From assembly GCA_028829895.1 (NCBI GenBank), contig CM054180.1:117154973-117218972 (forward strand): a stretch of DNA of 64,000 nucleotides. Reading direction: 5' to 3'. Origin of the DNA: Sinotaia quadrata (lineage: Eukaryota > Mollusca > Gastropoda > Architaenioglossa > Viviparidae). Under the pieces are notes generated by a model. It did not search any database. It was given only the letters and a program-made list of their open reading frames with translations, and had not been told where the DNA came from. Made by a program: the position numbers and the translations under genes. The stretch's first letter is position 1. The number at the start of each line of letters is the position of its first letter. This document shows, piece after piece, positions 1-11,990 of this stretch.

Positions 1-591
1 ACTATGCTACCTACTATCACCTTGCAACACAAAAGTCAACAAGATATACACATAAAATGTACATTCCATCTTCAAGTGAAAGGAAAAGCAAAGAGGGAAA
101 GAGGGATTATTTTTTTTAAAAATCTAAACAGAAAGAAAGATTCCAAGAACTAAAAAGAAAAAAGGAACAAAGGAAAAATCTAAAGAGAAAACAAAGAAGT
201 AAAGCAAAACAAAAAGAAAGGAAGAGAAAAGGAAGGAAGGAGGATAGCTTGGAATTGTTTAAGAATGAATGTGTGATAACTCGTCCATAAAATATACTTA
301 ATAAATAAATAAATAAATATTCCTAGTCACCTAAACTTTTATTGTTTAAGAATGAATGTCTGATAAATCGCCTATAATATATACTTAATAAATAAATAAA
401 TAAATAAGCCAAATCACCCACACTGGTATTAAGAATACACTAAAGAAAAAAAGGTTGAAAGAAAGGTTGAAAGAAAGAAATGTACTTAATAAATTTAAAA
501 AATAGATAGTTAAACACCATATAAGAGTAACATCTGATTCTGACTTTTCTCTCCCCACTCTTGCTTTTTGGCTGTCTTCATGATAGGAACA
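1..591. other. Intron sequence, A-rich
   Basis: Purine-rich and A-rich on the plus strand, with AAAG and AAAT runs. No coding signal for the next Cav2 exon was seen here on either strand. Confidence 0.6.
254..406. repeat. Tandem duplication ending in (AAAT)n
   Basis: Two copies of a roughly 65 bp unit starting ATTGTTTAAGAATGAATGT, at 254 and 341. Each ends in TACTTAATAAATAAATAAAT. Confidence 0.85.
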
Positions 592-2271
592 TGTGGTGGA
601 GTAAATTTGCCTATCCCTATTTCTAAACAATTATATATTTGTAGCCAATGTTAACGTAACCCGACCATGGTCACTACTTATGATGATATTTTTGTTAAGT
701 GCCAGAGTTGGAGTAAACATCTCAGCTGGAGAAAATATGCTAGAACTTGCTGATGCAATCCAAACCAGTTCCAAGAGGATGAGTAGTTTTTCTGACTAAT
801 AGTCTCACACTTGTTCATAACAGCTTTATCCAATGGAGATGGACCAAAAAGTTCTATATTCTAATCACTTTGATTCTGACACAACTTGAGTCCGGTCATA
901 AAGGCAATCATTAGATTATGGTAAGTTAACTGACTGATAAAGAAAAAATGGACTTGGAAATACATGTATTTTGTACATTTGCTATTGATCTATGATCTGA
1001 ACTGGAGAATGTTTTATGTAAATGAATTATTATTTTGTTTACTAATTTGATTACATTGTACATTATACTTGTGAATTTTGATTGATGCTATATTACTTAT
1101 TGGGCTAATGAATATTGTTGCAGGATTTGTAAGTTGAGAATGTATGTAAGAGAGAAAGGAGCTTAGAGACGAAATATGCCTGAAACTCAGTGCTGCCTTA
1201 ATTTGACAATTGCAGAAAGGAGCGCACATTTTTTGTTTTTTAACCTTGTATCCGCTTCAGACTGCACTGACTATTGTACTCTACCAGATCACGTTGGTGT
1301 GTGTATCTAGTGTTGTCACTGAACTTACAGTAAACGTATTACTGTTAAGTTGATTCCTGTGAATTCCATTCGAGATCCAATATAGCAAAAATTGAGGCTT
1401 GAGTTTGGTCTTGAAAATTCACAAAAGTTTCTTGAACATTCCTCATGGTGGTGCTGAGTAGCACATATAAAGATTAAGGAACATTTCTCCTGATGTGCTT
1501 GATAGTGCATATGAAGTTCTGGATGATTCTCTAGAGCATTTTGTGAGTGCATCGAAGATTCTAGAACACTTGTGTAATGTACCTAGGCAGGGTATGTTGG
1601 ACCATCTCTAAATAAAAAGACTGTGACTAGTTGCAAACCATGTGAATGTGAACATGTGCTAGTGACAGCTGCCACCACTGAAAAGGTTATGGGTTATGTA
1701 CATTGACTATAATTAACTCTCTAAAACTCCCCTCTCATTTCCATGATGAAACCATATCTATGAACTTGAGTGTGTGTATATATATATATATTATGTTAAT
1801 CTGACTGCTGATGTCTCTGCTAGAATAAACTGAACAAGTATCTAATGTTTAATCATATATTGTTGTGAAATGATTTAAACATCATTCATATGTTGTATAT
1901 TTGATTACTGATTTAATAAATTTATTAACCTTCTTGCACATATAGTAAAACCGTATGTTGGAGTAATAGTGGGTGGATAGGGGCTCATTAAATATAAATA
2001 AAATATGGATTTTTATTACTCCTTTAGTAAGAAGTTTTCACCTTCAGAACATTATGCAACAGTAAACTGTTGTATAATTACAACACTTTATATTTTGTAA
2101 AGAGTAGAGTTTTACGACACCCTTATAATCCATCAAGTGAGAAACATGTTGGGTTTGGAGGCAAATTATTAATAACTATAAATTAAGATTCTCAATCACT
2201 TGTAATTAGTTATATGTTATTAATTAATAAATAATAATCATAATGAGTTATGAGTGCCCAGAGGTGTCACA
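592..2271 (+). repeat. Interspersed repeat family A, copy 1
   Basis: Opens TGTGGTGGAGTAAATTTGCC and closes near GAGGTGTCACA. It shares ordered blocks with the copies at 11991 and 40234: the GTAAATTTGCCTATCCC start, a GGAGTAAACA block, a GTTGCAGGATTTGTAAGTTG block and a GTGGGTGGAT-GGGGCTCA block near the 3' end. About 1.7 kb, no coding capacity. The TG...CA ends suggest a solo LTR, but the flanking 5-mers (GAACA/GAAGA) match only 4 of 5, so the class is uncertain. Confidence 0.75.
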
Positions 2272-2449
2272 GAAGAATTATTTTGTTAACATTAATTTAA
2301 AAAATTGCAAGGCATAAAAAAATATAATGCAGATTTCTTTTTCGTGCTGTGTGCCTTTGTGGTATAAACAAAATTTATAAACATTTAACTAAAAAAAAAA
2401 CCTGCAAGGCGCATTAATTTGTACAGAAATATAGAAATTAAGTACTCAC

Positions 2450-2562
2450 AAGGCAGTCAAAAATGTTGAAGGATGATTGGAAGTACATGCGAACACCCAG
2501 CCCATACATTTTGATCAACATCTCACAAATGAAGAGACCCAAAAATGCAAATTCAGTGACAG
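2450..2562 (-). CDS. Cav2: Cav2 exon: domain II S2 and start of S3
   Basis: A 113 nt exon with acceptor TTTTTCAG and donor GTGAGT. It encodes [20 protein letters not shown] (S2), then [17 protein letters not shown]. The S2 glutamate and the SSFNxFDC motif of the S2-S3 turn are conserved in Cav2. It is the last Cav2 exon in the window; IIS3-IIS4 must lie left of base 1. Its 5' boundary (acceptor plus the codons for TVTEFAF) is the template for the degenerate tandem repeats in the intron just upstream. Confidence 0.95.
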
Positions 2563-2582
2563 CTGAAAAACAAACAAAAAAG

Positions 2583-2905
2583 TGCAAATTCAATGAAGGT
2601 TAAAAAATAAACAGAAAAATACAAATTCATTGACAGCTGAAAAACAAGTGGGAAGCTAAAGAAAAAAAACAGGAAAATGCTTATTAAATTAGGATTAAAA
2701 TACAAATTCACTGACAGCTAAGAAAAAAATTAAAAATTAAATTAAACAATTTTGTGACAGTTAAAAACAAACAGTGCAAATTCAGTAATAGCAAAATAAC
2801 AACAACAAAAAATGTAGGCAAATTCTGTGGCAGCAAGGAAAAAAAAAGGCAAATTTAGTGACATCTGAAAATATAGAGGCAAATTCAGTGACGTCTTAAA
2901 ATCAA
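2583..2905 (-). repeat. Degenerate array of copies of the IIS2 exon 3' splice site
   Basis: About eight imperfect units of 30-60 bp on the gene strand. Each resembles the real boundary TTTTTCAG/CTGTCACTGAATTTGC at 2562. The copies near 2619 and 2700 keep a pyrimidine tract, an AG and the codons for VxEF almost intact; others have lost the AG. They lie directly upstream of the true acceptor within the same intron. Confidence 0.85.
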
Positions 2906-3048
2906 ACAGCACAAGAAATCTTTTCAAAAAGTAAATACATTTTTCCTGCATACTTACTAGCCACAAGTACCCAACAAATATCAATACCTTTCCAACTGAA
3001 GCACAGGTCCATGTTACATCTCAAGGAAGACAAAAGAAAGGCTTACTG

Positions 3049-6000
3049 TAGGGGTGGGCAAACTACGGCCCCCGGGCCGCATGCGGCCCGCAGACTGATA
3101 TTATGCGGCCCTTATGACGGCAATTAGAAATTTAACAAAGGGCCTTTCATGTGAAACCGTTAGCGCAGTCACGCTTGACGGACAAAATCGTCACTAATTG
3201 ATTTGGGCTAACATTTAACTACTCGCACGTTGTACTGACGAAAGAAAGGACCATACCGTGTCAAACTGTTAGCAGTCACACTTGATGGACAGTCAAGGGC
3301 GAGAGCACTCTGGTCAGTTCTCTAATTGCAATCAAGGAAGTCTGCTACAATCACTTTCTGGCTAGAGATAGAGAGGGGAAGGGGTAAACGCATCAAGGAC
3401 GAATAGGATGCGTAATATTGAGGTGGACAAATGTAAAAAGGAACCAGTGTGGTAACTGCTGTCAAGGAGATTAGGACATTGTGTTGAAGCAAACAAATGT
3501 AAACAGGTCTAGATGGACAGTCCCTACCCACCAAAACCCGAGCCCATAAATACTCCGTCATATCCCATGGCAAGGCACTGCGATAATACTCATTGTACGA
3601 GATTTCTGGTCCAGCTTGAAAGGCAGTCGTCAATGCGCTTTGGTAAGCTGTCTATTCGATCTAGACTTAGAAATAAATTGTGTTAAACTATTATTCACAT
3701 GTTTGGTTAGAATTATTCGATTGAGATATATTAGAATTATATTGACTTATGGATATGTATAAAAACTGTATCAATGAATGAAGGATGTATGGGGCTGATC
3801 AATTCTTTTGCAGACATGTTGTAAGATGAATGATTGATGAGAAAGCAAAAAAAGATAGAAGAGTTAAGAATTGTTCTAAGCGCTATGCTCTGTGTTTTGC
3901 AGCGAGTAGCGAGCGTGCCTTTCTTCATTAACCGTTGTGTCCTGCTTGGAACGACCAACACCAAAGTCCACAGGGCCGACTACGGAACTCTAAGACTTAA
4001 GTTGGAGACTGATTCAACTCTTGGGGTCCAACCTCCAGACTTCGCCAGTCATCTTATTAACTGTAAATTAACATTGTCTGTCTTTACCCTCACTGTGTGA
4101 TCAAAAGTTTTCAAAGTTTTTTGCTGTTATAAATTATTTTCACATTTACAATGTTCAAATTAATTTATTTGTTGTAGTAGTCTTGATAAATTTTTGAAAT
4201 TTATTCTGAGTTTACTCCTTGTTTTCCGAATATTTTATTTTCACACAGCCGGAAGTAGGTTTTGTTTCATTTCCTTTTAAAGTTTGTAATTTGTAAAATT
4301 CTAACAAATTTTATTAAAACAATGAGTGTCACTAAAAAACGTAAGATTGAAGATGAATGCCGTGTTTTTAATGATGAATGGACAACTAAGTACTGTTTTA
4401 TAAAAGTTGGTAGCAAATCAGTTTGCTTGTTGTGTCATGAGTCAGTGGCTGTCTTCAAGGAGTACAATTTAAAAAGACACTACCAAACAAAACATTCCGA
4501 TTTCGGATACAATTTAACAACCGAAGAGAGGAAAAGGAAATGCCTGGAGCTGGTGAAAAATTTGGAGAAACAGCAAACTGTTTTCACTAAACAGTCTTCA
4601 ATTCAAGATGCTGCAAAAGAAGCTAGTCTGGTGCTGTCACACAGAATTGTAAAACACAACAAGCCATTTTATGATGGCGAGTTCATCAAGGAATGTTTGC
4701 TAGATGCAGCAAACATTAGGTGTCCAGAACAAAAAAACAAATTTGACAACATTACTTTATCAAGGAGAACTGTGGTCAGACGTGTTGACAAGATAAGTAA
4801 CAATTTGATGCATAAACTTCAAGATGCAAGTAAACAATTTTTGTGGTACTCTCTTGCATTGGATGAGAGTACCGATGTACACGATACTGCCCAACTATTG
4901 ATATTTATACGTGGAATAAACACTTCTTTCAAACTCACTGAAGAGTTACTAAGTGTTGAGTCACTCAAAGACACAACCACAGGCCATGATATATTCAATG
5001 CTGTTAATAACTGTATTGAAAGAACTGGGTTGGTTTGGAACAAGATGGCAAGTGTTACAACTGACGGAGCTCGTGCTTTGACCGGAAAAAATGTATGTCT
5101 GGTAAAGTTGATAAGTGATAAGATTAAAGCAGAATATCCTGACCACACATTATTACCACTTCACTGTGTGATCCATCAAGAAAATCTGTGTAAAACTGTT
5201 TTGAATATCAAGCATGTTATTGACCCAGTTGTCAGTGTCATCAACCTCATCAGATCAAGAGGACTTAATCACAGACAGTTCAGGGCACTACTTGACGATT
5301 TGGAAACTGAACATTCCGATGTGCTGTACCACACCAGTGTTCGATGGCTGAGTCTCGGCAAGGTGTTGAGGCGAGTGTGGGACCTCAGAGAAGAAATAGT
5401 GATGTTCCTAGAGATGAAGGGCATTGAATGTGACTTTAATACTAACATTGTCAATAAAGAGTGGAAGTTAGACTTTATGTTTGCCATTGAAATTATGGAA
5501 AAGTTAAATGAACTGAATGTCAAACTTCAGGGCAATTGTGTGTTTGACATGAAATGTAAGTTCATGTAAAATCATTTCGGGCAAAACTCTCACTGTTCTC
5601 CAGACAAGCAAGTGAAAAAAAGTGTTGTCACTTCCCTTTGCTGAAACAAGAAATCATTTCTGATGAAATGACTGAAAGTATAGAGCCCAATTAGATGCAC
5701 TGACTGATGAATTTAGAAGGAGATTTAAAGATTTCAAGAACTTAGAGCCACACTTCAATATTCTCAGTTCCCCTTTAAGTGCAGAAGCTGATACAGCCCC
5801 GGAGGACATATAGTTAGAGCTTCTTGACTTACAAGCAGATCATGACCTGAAAGAGAAATTCAAGTCAGATGGTTTGCTGGATTTCTATGGATCTTTATCA
5901 GAAGAATCATTTCCAAACTTGAAAAACTTTGCAGCTAAACTTTTATCATTGTTTGGATCAACATACATTTGCGAACAAGCATTTTCTTGCTTGAAGATCA

Positions 6001-6486
6001 ACAAATCTAAGAATAGGTCTTTATTGTCGGACTGCAACTTGCGTGCTGTCATGCGAATTTCAACAAGTAGACTTGCTCCAGATTTCAAGAATATTGTTAA
6101 AAATTGCAAGCAGTTACATACATCACATTAGAAATCAATAATTGTAATGACAATGTAGTCGGTTTATGTCTAAATTAAAGCCACTGAGAGATAATTTTAA
6201 AAATTTATTATAATAATAAAAATGTAAAATCTTGTTAACAAATTAGTAAAAGTGTTAGTCCATACTGTAAAATATAATGTATAAATGTATAAGTAAAATA
6301 AAATTGAAATAATTGGTTATTTATAGTTTTATACTGTTTTATAAATAATTCATAATTACTTATTGTGATAGGTTGCTGTAAACAAAGTGGGTATAATATA
6401 TATATATATATATATATATATGCGGCCCCCCAATAGCTTTACATTTGTCAATGTGGCCCTACACACAAAAAGTTTGCCCACCCCTG
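3049..6486 (+). mobile_element. hAT family DNA transposon with 8-bp target-site duplication
   Basis: The 3,438 bp element is bounded by terminal inverted repeats (AGGGGTGGGCAAACT at the left end, its complement ending CACCCCTG at the right). It is flanked by a perfect 8-bp duplication GCTTACTG at 3041-3048 and 6487-6494, the hAT hallmark. Subterminal GGCCC-rich sequence is mirrored at both ends. It sits in the Cav2 intron between IIS1 and IIS2, antisense to the channel. The intact duplication suggests a fairly recent insertion, but the transposase is broken. Confidence 0.95.
4322..6131 (+). pseudogene. hAT transposase, inactivated (GTF2IRD2/ZBED-like lineage)
   Basis: The first part (Met at 4322, open from 4262 to 5569) has an N-terminal BED/C2H2-type zinc finger (CLLCHES...LKRHYQTKH). 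The RNase H-like core follows, with LDESTD and TTDGARALTGK carrying catalytic aspartates, then LHCVIHQE and VRWLSLGKVL. After 5569 the family frame continues only through stops and frame changes (5570-5870). It then reopens at 5874-6131 with the C-terminal dimerisation region (SLFGSTYICEQAFSCLKINK). The type resembles the hAT transposases domesticated as vertebrate GTF2IRD2 and related genes. The product would be truncated before the dimerisation domain, so it is unlikely to be active. Confidence 0.92.
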
Positions 6487-7449
6487 GCTTACTGAGTATA
6501 GTGTCTCTTGTCAAGAGTAGCCTCCCCTAGTACTAGGAACAAGACAGATCTGGCAGGCCCAGTCTCACTGGTAGTTTCCTTGAAATTTCCAATGAACATT
6601 GTAGTGAAGTTTATCCAAACCTTCCCTACCTAAACAGATTCCCTAATAGTATGACACCTGCTGGGTGCCCAAGCTTCATGAGGATCTTGGGAATCCATGC
6701 TGACCAGAGGAAAGTTGTTTGTGAACGTGTCATTCAAAGTGAATTGACCCAAAGTGTTCCATTGCAAACACAGTTTGACATGAGAAAGATAACACAAATA
6801 TAAATGACTGTGCATATTCTATCCCATGGTAAAAAAAATATCTACATGCAGTTAATCTCAGTGAAGACATATTAACTTGAAACACAAACGGAATAAACGT
6901 CTTTCTAATAGAGTGGGACTGTCCTGTCTGCAGACTATAAGCATTCATGTCCTAGAATGTGTCATGACCACCATGGTTGGAACTGACTACTGGGTGGAGG
7001 ACCAGCAAACTCCTCCCTCTGACACTGAATGTCAGTTACCACCATGGAGTTTCAGGCAAAGAACATGATGACCATGCTTAAGTGTTCCTGAAAGTGTAGC
7101 AGACCACAAGTATTTCCAGTTTGTTTGCAAAGATTTTTCCGATGGGGGTGGGGGGGCTAAGCTCTCTATGTAACCTCAAATTCAGGAAGCAGTACTCCCC
7201 CTGTCATTACAGGAAGCATACAGAGAGAGACGAGGGTTGAAGCATGAGGAGACATTTCTAGCCATTATTTTCAACCCACACTAAGCGGGCAGGAAAGCAG
7301 AGATTTGTCTCCAACAGCATGTGCCTCTGCTTTCTGAGGCACAAGGAAAAGGTGTTTAGGTCTAAAACATAATCTGCCTGACCTTAAAATGCTTAACACG
7401 TTTCAGTTAACATATTAAAGCTGGTCATCAATTCTTAAGCTACCAGTTA

Positions 7450-7605
7450 TGGTATAAATGATTTTATGAATGTAAATGAGGCCAGAATGATTTTCTGGAT
7501 GTGGAGGCCCCTAAATGAGGCCTTAATGATTTTGTGAATGAGGGTATCCCTAAAGGAGACTATAATGATTTACTGGCTGTGGGTGTCCCTAAATAGGGCC
7601 TTATT
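7450..7605. repeat. Degenerate tandem repeat, about 45 bp unit
   Basis: Three to four units built on AAATGAGGCC-AATGATTT-TGGATGTGGG-CCCCT; the units have diverged. Confidence 0.6.
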
Positions 7606-7625
7606 TTTTGTAGTAATTATGAGCA

Positions 7626-7701
7626 TGCCCAGATAGATGTCAGAATTTAAATGAAGAAAAATCAAGTGATCCCCTTCTGAGATTTTACATCTATCTGGGC
7701 A
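7626..7701. repeat. Short inverted repeat (hairpin, 15-bp arms)
   Basis: The arm TGCCCAGATAGATGT is exactly complementary to ACATCTATCTGGGCA at 7687-7701, with a 46-nt spacer. It could be a tiny MITE; no target duplication was recognised. Confidence 0.7.
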
Positions 7702-8057
7702 AAAAAATCAAAAAAATCAAAAAACATGAACAGATAATCTAAAGTGTCTGTTTGGTTGATGCTAAAATTTCCAATGGAGTAACAAGTGACCACTGATAGC
7801 TTGTCTGACCTTTCTTCTTCCAACTAACATCAGAAGTCAAATGGACCAAATGTGACAATTGAAAAAAACATGAAAGAAGCCAAGAGAACTTTGCAAACTG
7901 AATGGCCAACCTCACAGTACTCAAAATGCTGAAGGGTACAAAGAGAAAGGGGCATGCTACTAGTAAGTACTTGTTATCTCCCCTGAGATCTAACATAGCA
8001 TCTCTACCTTGGCTAGTAATGTGGAAATGGATGCGTGCATCTATCGAATGATGGATA

Positions 8058-8470
8058 AATGCTAATTCACTGACACCTAAAATGTAAACAGTTAACATCT
8101 AATTCACTGACACCTAAAATATAAACAGTTAACATCTAATTCACTGACACCTAAAATATAAACAGTTAACATCTAATTCACTGACACCTAAAATGTAAAC
8201 AGTTAACATCTAATTCACTGACACCTAAAATGTAAACAGTTAACATCTAATTCACTGACACCTAAAATGTAAACAGTTAACATCTAATTCACTGACACCT
8301 AAAATATAAACAGTTAACATCTAATTCACTAACACCTAAAATGCAAACAACAAAAATGCTAAATCAGCAATAGCTGATGAACAAAAAGTAAAGGCTAATT
8401 CACTGACACCTAAATTACAAACAGTAAAAGTGCTAATTCAGTGACAATTGAAAAACAAACATTAGCATAC
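8058..8470 (-). repeat. Tandem array related to the IIS2 3' splice site (37-bp unit)
   Basis: About eight regular 37-bp units (CTAATTCACTGACACCTAAA on the plus strand) followed by two divergent ones. On the gene strand each unit reads TATATTTTAG/GTGTCAGTGAATTAG, an acceptor-like site followed by VSEL-type codons. The last unit (about 8433-8462) most resembles the genuine exon boundary at 2562 and includes the same GAAAAACAAAC flank. Same intron as the array at 2583. Confidence 0.88.
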
Positions 8471-8723
8471 TACTTCAGTGATACAGATTGAGGCAAAAAT
8501 AGTTTTTCAAAACTTTGGCTGAGTGCAAACAACCAACAATATCACTCTGTTCTTACATTTATACAAAAGTTTAGAAAATGTGGTCTACTAAACCTACATT
8601 TTTTCATTTCAGAAAGTAGTCTTAATGAAATATAAAGTTAGCCAATACACTGCAAAAATATAATTTAGTGTAATTCATGTGCACTACAAACATACGCAAT
8701 TCCAAGAATACACATAGGCAAAG

Positions 8724-8748
8724 CACACACACACACACACACACACAT
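8724..8748. repeat. (AC)n microsatellite
   Basis: A run of about 12 AC units. Confidence 0.95.
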
Positions 8749-8919
8749 ACACTCACACTCACTCATAAAAAATTCATCAATTTGCATGATTATTAGTACA
8801 ATCACTTCAACAAAAAAGTGTTAGGCTGTTGTGCCACCTAAGTATTAATGCATATGCACACACATGCACACACAACTATCACACAAAATGCATAAATTAG
8901 GAAGATTAATTAAACTCAC

Positions 8920-9047
8920 TTAAAAAAAGTGTGTGCCAATCAGGCTGGTTGTAATGCTCAGAGGCCACAGAAGCTGTGTTGAGAAACACAAGGACGATGA
9001 CAATCCAATAGAACGCTTGACTCTTTACCAAATGACGCACTTGAAAC
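8920..9047 (-). CDS. Cav2: Cav2 exon: domain II S1
   Basis: A 128 nt exon with acceptor ATTCAG and donor GTGAGT. It encodes [20 protein letters not shown] (start of IIS1), then [22 protein letters not shown] (end of S1 and the S1-S2 loop). VKSQAFYW and EHYNQPDW are Cav2 signatures. It ends in phase 1 (A), joined to CT of the IIS2 exon to give Thr. Confidence 0.96.
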
Positions 9048-9149
9048 CTGAATGAAATCAAACATTCATTATGACTTTAGAAAAAAGCATACCTATCATC
9101 ACACTTGAAACCTAAAAGAAACCAAACATTCTTTCCTAATTTATCTTTT

Positions 9150-9600
9150 TAAACAATCATGTCAATTGTATTTGCAATGTACCTATGTTTTTGTAATAAA
9201 TCCATGTCAATTGTATTTGTAATGCACCTATGTCAAATGTATTTGTAATGTACCTATGTCAAATGTATTTGTAATAAATCCATGTCAATTGTATTTGTAA
9301 TGTACCTAGGTCAATTGTATTTGTAATGTACCTATGTCAAATGTATTTGTAATAAATCCATGTCAAATGTATTTGTAAAATATATGTCAATTATATTTGT
9401 AATGTACCTATGTCAAATGTATTTGTAATAAATCTGTCAATTATATTTGTAATGTACCTATGGGAATTATACTGTAATGTATTTATGTCATATGTATTTG
9501 TAATAAATCCATGTCAATTATATTTGTAATGTACCTATGAATTATACTGTAATGTACTTATGTCAAATGTACTTGTAATAAATCTATGTCAATTATATTT
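9150..9600. repeat. AT-rich minisatellite filling a short intron
   Basis: Alternating units of about 26 bp, ATGTCAAATGTATTTGTAAT followed by either GTACCT or AAATCC. It occupies most of the 560 nt intron between the pre-IIS1 and IIS1 exons. Confidence 0.9.
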
Positions 9601-9609
9601 CTACCCTAC

Positions 9610-9691
9610 CTAAAACGTTTCTCTGCTCTCCAGAATGCTGCACATCGTCCATTGGTTTTCCGATTTCTTAAATTTGTATTCAGCGCACCAC
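9610..9691 (-). CDS. Cav2: Cav2 exon: I-II linker, pre-IIS1 segment
   Basis: An 82 nt exon with acceptor GTTTCAG and donor GTAGGG. It reads GGALNTNLRNRKTNGRCAAF, then WRAEKRF, the basic segment that precedes IIS1 (compare the F-K-ERRMRFYIR region of vertebrate Cav2). It ends in phase 2 (AG), completed to Arg by the first base of the IIS1 exon. The intron on its 3' side is short (about 560 nt) and filled by an AT-rich tandem repeat. Confidence 0.9.
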
Positions 9692-10437
9692 CTGAAACAC
9701 AAGCAATTTATATACAATGTAAAATGTTGTCTTTTTATAGAAACACAACAAAACATTAAGCAGGTTATCTAATGTACCAAGAGTTGGTTCATGTAAAGAG
9801 CTTGTTAAATGAACAGGTCGAATATGGGTTTTGAAATGTGTGCCCAGCTATTTTAATTTATAATAAAATACATGCACTGAAAATAATAATAATGATGACT
9901 TAGTGCTTACTTTTTAAAATGCTCTAAGCATTTTTACTTAGGGATTGGTTTAAAAAATGTCATCAAACAAACACTATTTTCTAGCACAACTGTTGTCACT
10001 TCTGACTATTTACAAACAGGAAAAGCTGGAGTTACCTGGGTATAGAAAGCGAATGACATTAAACGATTAGCACAAATAATTATTTTTAATGTTTAGACTG
10101 CCTAGCCGACAGACCATGATCACATTCACCCAATCCCAAATGTCAGTCCAATGAGTCAACCCTGCGATACTGCAAAAATTTCATCTAGCTTTAATCCTTC
10201 ATAACCTATCTTAAATATATAGGTGGGAGGGGCACCCTAGGGGCATCCCCTGATTCTTTTATGTCCAGCTTGGAGGGAGGGGGTAGACCAAACCTTTCTC
10301 TCTGAGACCTTAAATCAAAAATACATGGGCAGACAAATACACATTTGCAGCTTTCTTTACTAGATATAAGTTTCTTTCATTTAAACTTCAACTAAATTGT
10401 TTGGGTTTTGTATTTAAATAAGCCAATGATTTCCCCA

Positions 10438-10523
10438 TTCATTTTAAATAAGCATGGTCAAGTCACTTTAACAATTTATATAACTAAATATAGAAATAGG
10501 AATAGGCAAATTTACTCTGCCAC
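10438..10523 (-). repeat. Repeat family A, truncated fragment, minus strand
   Basis: The reverse complement begins TGTGGCAGAGTAAATTTGCC and follows the first 80 or so bases of the family A copies before similarity stops. Confidence 0.8.
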
Positions 10524-10876
10524 AGAATTAATGAAACTTGATATTTATCCAATAAATCAAACAACTTTTTTTTTAATGTTAGAACAAACATTCCTGAAAT
10601 GAACTATTTGTAATTCTTCATTTACAAAAATAAATAATTTTAAAAAAAAGAAAGAAGGCAGACCTAATGCATATTAAATCCAATTTGCAAATGGTAAATA
10701 TTTGAAGTACTTTTGCTAAAAACTTCTTCTAAAACTGAAATATTATAAATAAAAACAATTTGGTAAAATATATATAAATATATCCAAGGGCTCACTCAAA
10801 TGTGACATACAGACAAGAAAGAGTGGCGAGATGTTGCATCATTCATTCAACAAGAATAAAAAATATTGCAGCAACA

Positions 10877-10912
10877 ATATATATATATATAGATAGATAG
10901 ATAGATAGATAG
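10877..10912. repeat. (TA)n(GATA)n microsatellite
   Basis: TA units followed by about six GATA units. Confidence 0.9.
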
Positions 10913-11822
10913 TATGAACAAGTGTAAGAAAAAATTCCAGTACAAAGCAAACAATAATACAAACAATTGCAATTGCATGATACAATTTATTTTTTTTAAA
11001 AACAAAACAAAAATGCAGATGATATAAAAATTTTACAGTAGACAGCAAGTAGAAAACAAAGCATGGAACATATTTAAACTTAAACTTTTGGTCTACTTAA
11101 GTTTCATACCTGAGGATGTTGAGATATGTGAGAAAAAATTACCAAAACAACCTATGCAGCTGCAGTGTTAAATGTCAAAATGATTTTGTGATTATGGTAA
11201 ATGTTAGTGTAATTTGAATATCCTGGAGTATAATATTTAAAACATTTCTGAAAGGAAGACAGGTCACAATATTATAAGTGTTTATAGAAGCAGTTATTTA
11301 AATACAAGAATTCCACTTCTTCAGGTCTGTTAATTCATTCTTGAAAACTTGAGTGCTAACCCAAAAGGCACTAAATAAAAAATGTAAAAAAAATAAAAAC
11401 TAAGGAATTAACAACATTTATTAACAATACATAATTATCAAATGTTCTGAATGCAAAAAAAACATTATGCATGTACATGTACTGAGTGGTATGCATGCTG
11501 TTTGTATTTGTTCTTTAATCCACACACTCAATAAATGTTCTATGCCAACCATAAGTGTTGATCTATTACTAATAATTTGATGAACTGAGAGTTGTCTTTT
11601 TAAAAAGCCCCCAATTTTTCTCTCTCCATTCTTACTAATCACCTACACAGATGATCCAGCCAAGCCTAATTCATGATGTGGCCACTTCATAATGACACTT
11701 ATGAGAGTCAAGAAGCTTCAAAACTTCTAATTTAACTTGGTGACAAACTCCTTCTCTGCATCTTACTATCACTGTCTTTCTCTGATTTAGAAGCTTTGGT
11801 GACATTTTGAAGGCTATAAGCT

Positions 11823-11888
<66 letters not shown>
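11823..11888. repeat. (TA)n(TG)n microsatellite
   Basis: Short TA run followed by about 25 TG units. Confidence 0.95.
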
Positions 11889-11890
<2 letters not shown>

Positions 11891-11990
11891 AATATTCAAG
11901 GTTTTGATGCAATACGGTGTCACTAATAACGACTTTGGTCAAAAGTTTATTACACAATTGCAGGTTGGATGACCAGCGTGAACAGTTTAC

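Larger units (their letters stand above)
6495..8057. other. Intron sequence between hAT element and splice-site array
   Basis: No exon or conserved protein was seen. It contains the short repeats at 7450 and 7626 listed separately. Confidence 0.6.
9692..11820. other. Intron sequence
   Basis: AT-rich intron between I-II linker exons. It holds a family A fragment at 10438 and small microsatellites; otherwise nothing was recognised. Confidence 0.6.

Noticed and set aside
3834..4100. 88-codon plus-strand frame upstream of the hAT transposase
   Set aside because: Lies in the element's left non-coding region and has no transposase or other motif.
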